In this document: in pieces, positions 61,801 to 64,000 of the stretch
Position numbering within the stretch: the stretch's first letter is position 1
Layout: every line of letters starts with the position of its first letter
Assembly: GCF_022539665.2 (NCBI RefSeq)
Contig: NC_081340.1
Coordinates: 3,348,001-3,412,000, forward strand
Origin: Daphnia carinata
Taxonomy: Eukaryota > Arthropoda > Branchiopoda > Diplostraca > Daphniidae
DNA: 64,000 nt
Reading direction: 5' to 3'
Made by a program: the position numbers and the translations under genes
Notes under the pieces: model-generated
The model's database searches: none
Told to the model about the DNA's origin: nothing
What the model saw: only the letters and a program-made list of their open reading frames with translations

Positions 61801-64000
61801 GGCCTTTTTTTTTTAAAAGATGTCTGAGTTGAAGAAAAGCAATCCATAATGCCTCTTTTAGTGTCTCGATTCTGATCTTTCCATTCTCCGACCCTCTGAT
61901 ATTTATTGACATGCACTGAAGTCTGACTTGAATGACTGTGTATCGCAGGACAATAAACGCAAGAAGCTTTGCGACCTTTTCTATTTGACTTCTGCAAGCG
62001 ATCCGCTCCAGTTTCTTTCTGAAACATATTCCTACAAAAATCGCCGAGTACAGAAGCCAGTGAATTGCAGTTCGCTACCGACATAGAAGAACAGTTGACA
62101 CAGGCAACAACCCGTTTCTTCGTGTATTCGAAGCATTTCGTCCACTTTCAATCGCACTCGAGTCTCGATTTTATTCGTTGATAATCCTCTTTCATTCGAA
62201 TATTCTTTTATTTTTATTTTCCAACTTGCGCGTATGATCATTTCCACCGATGAGTTGCAGAGACAGATTACGTTAGTAACCGTATATTCTGAACGTCATT
62301 GTCGATTTCCACCCTACTTTTTGTGAATTGAATTTGTTAGCGTGACGTGCATATTATACGTGGGCGAGAATCAAAGTTCTCGATTCCTAAGAAATATTTG
62401 ATTACGTTTCTCCAATTCGATTTCGATTTTTTGTTCGTTTTGTAAACATGGCTGGGATGTATATCATTTTCTTCCGATGGAAAGGGAAAAGCGACAGGGA
62501 AATGCTTTCAACGTCCGGAAAAACTATCAGGACTCATTAAAATGTATTTAACATCAGCAGATAATTCATTTTTAATGAGAGACTTGTTGCTAAGCTTTTC
62601 TGGGATGGAGAGATTTATATGGCCTCCCGCTGGAACAACAGGCTGCGTACCAGTTATTTTCTAGGTTCTTCCGTATCGCCTATTGGAAACGAGTCCTCCT
62701 TACATATGTTCTGTCAAATTGGCACATAAAAAAGGAAGATTCATAATAACCCAGTCCGTATGGCAAATAAAAACCCGCTGACAAGAAAAGACACGGTGAT
62801 GACAAAGAGATCAAGAGTTGCACGTACAAACGCGTTTCTTATTTCAGAAAAAAACTAGAAAAGCATGTTGTGTGTTGATCTATAGGATTATTCAGGGAAG
62901 AAATAATTCGAAAACAAAGGATTTTGGACAGCTGACACCGCGTGAAAACTACTCGGATTGTCTTTCTATAGTCTAATGACAACTGATTAGGTGAAGAAGA
63001 CTGACGTATTAATGTTTTTTTTTCTAAGCCTTCTTCTTGTCGTGTTTCTGGCTTTCCAAAGCTCCAGGGTAGCATTTTAACAGGCGAAGTTGAATCGTTT
63101 TCACTGTGCGCCAACCGTGAGCGATCGATAACAACGAATGGAACAAATAAGGTTTCGCGCACGCAGCCCAAATTGCAACAAAGAAAAGGGGGAGGAATCG
63201 CAGAGAGCTTTTGTTATTAATGACTAATAACTGTTTCATATCTGAATTTTTTTTTTATTGAAAAAAAAAACGTGATTAATCAACGTGTCAAATAACCGCC
63301 GTTCATTAATCCAATTCTACCATCAAGTGCTAAACGACTTGTTTGTTTTTGTTTTCCTCTCTGTGTCTTATTGTTTTTCCTTTGGAAATTTCTTTTGATA
63401 TGTCTCAGCCTGTTATGGTTTTCGATTTATTTCTATACAAATGACAAGGGGCATCAACTGCACGAGGGGAAGCCGACGTAAGATCGCTCGCCACCCTCGC
63501 TAATTGGAAGCTGGTATTCTCTGATCACCGTCACTCTTTCGCGTCCTTAAGTAGATCAGCCAAGATAAAACAACAATCTCAGTCTTGAACTCTGTCGCTT
63601 GCCAAAGGTCGTTACCAAAGACGAGCAGAGCAACGAAGTAACTCGAGTTTCCAACAAAGCCTCGTTACCATCACTACAGAAAATCAACAGAGCACAAGGT
63701 GGAAATTGGAGCACAACGTCAGGTCTTCGAAGACCTTTGTTCTCGTTAGACTTCAACTTTTGTCAACAATAGTTGATTCTTTGTCATTCGTTCTCCTTTT
63801 CGAACGGGTACCAGCAACCTCGATTGACTAACAGTTGTTCACACCCTCCCAGAGGAAGCAGGAAGAAAAGCAGATGTTATGTATTCGTGAGAAAAATTGC
63901 GTGAACTTTACTATACTGCCTTTGTCTCGCAACAGCTAAAATATGTCCACATTTACCCCCGCAAAAATCTAAACAAAAAAACAGCGGGTCTCTAAATGTC
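58879..64000. other. Gene-poor right end
   Basis: AT-rich DNA with C-runs near 59297 and 59709 and a CA tract near 60350. Open frames of up to about 107 codons (60924-61247 plus, 62839-63171 minus) have no recognisable motif, signal peptide or splice support. I see no gene I can defend. Confidence 0.4.

Overview
This is nuclear DNA from an arthropod. It is most likely a small-genome crustacean of the Daphnia type, inferred from very short introns (about 55-90 bp), many-exon genes, tandem duplicates, and an arthropod-type muscarinic receptor ending in RGVYN. There is no operon structure, CRISPR array, phage or recognisable transposon. Gene models were built by reading GT-AG junctions and checking reading phase across every exon. 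The NAGLU, TMEM45-like, carboxylesterase, DES1 and receptor models all stay in frame.

Layout. 1-3973 (+): 3' part of an alpha-N-acetylglucosaminidase (NAGLU) gene. 4453-8540 (+): a complete second NAGLU copy with the same exon structure. 8974-10343 (+): a TMEM45/DUF716 membrane protein, tail-to-tail with the next cluster. 10689-23483 (-): four tandem secreted type-B carboxylesterases, each with 12 coding exons in identical phase and a full catalytic triad. The third has lost its C-terminal tail to an early stop. 23484-27408: mostly non-coding, with unresolved proline-rich reading frames, two GUAA-loop hairpins and a possible small secreted peptide gene at 25491-25942. 27409-28776 (+): sphingolipid delta-4 desaturase (DES1/ifc type). 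28777-35496: non-coding apart from one possible terminal exon at 31478-31616. 35497-50798 (-): muscarinic acetylcholine receptor in five coding exons with multi-kilobase introns. 50799-64000: no confident gene, only promoter-like motifs and low-complexity DNA.

How the genes relate. NAGLU acts on heparan sulfate in lysosomes and DES1 makes ceramide in the ER, but they share no visible regulatory link. The esterases form a true tandem family: three of the four share a proximal promoter (TATA, GATA-type and GGGCG boxes) and a distal block about 420-500 bp upstream of the ATG, which suggests co-expression as secreted hydrolases. Nothing here amounts to an evident new multi-gene system. The most unusual items are the esterase promoter module and tail loss, the possible peptide precursor, the single Cys-Cys-Cys terminal exon, and the Trp-rich and Ala-rich third intracellular loop of the receptor.
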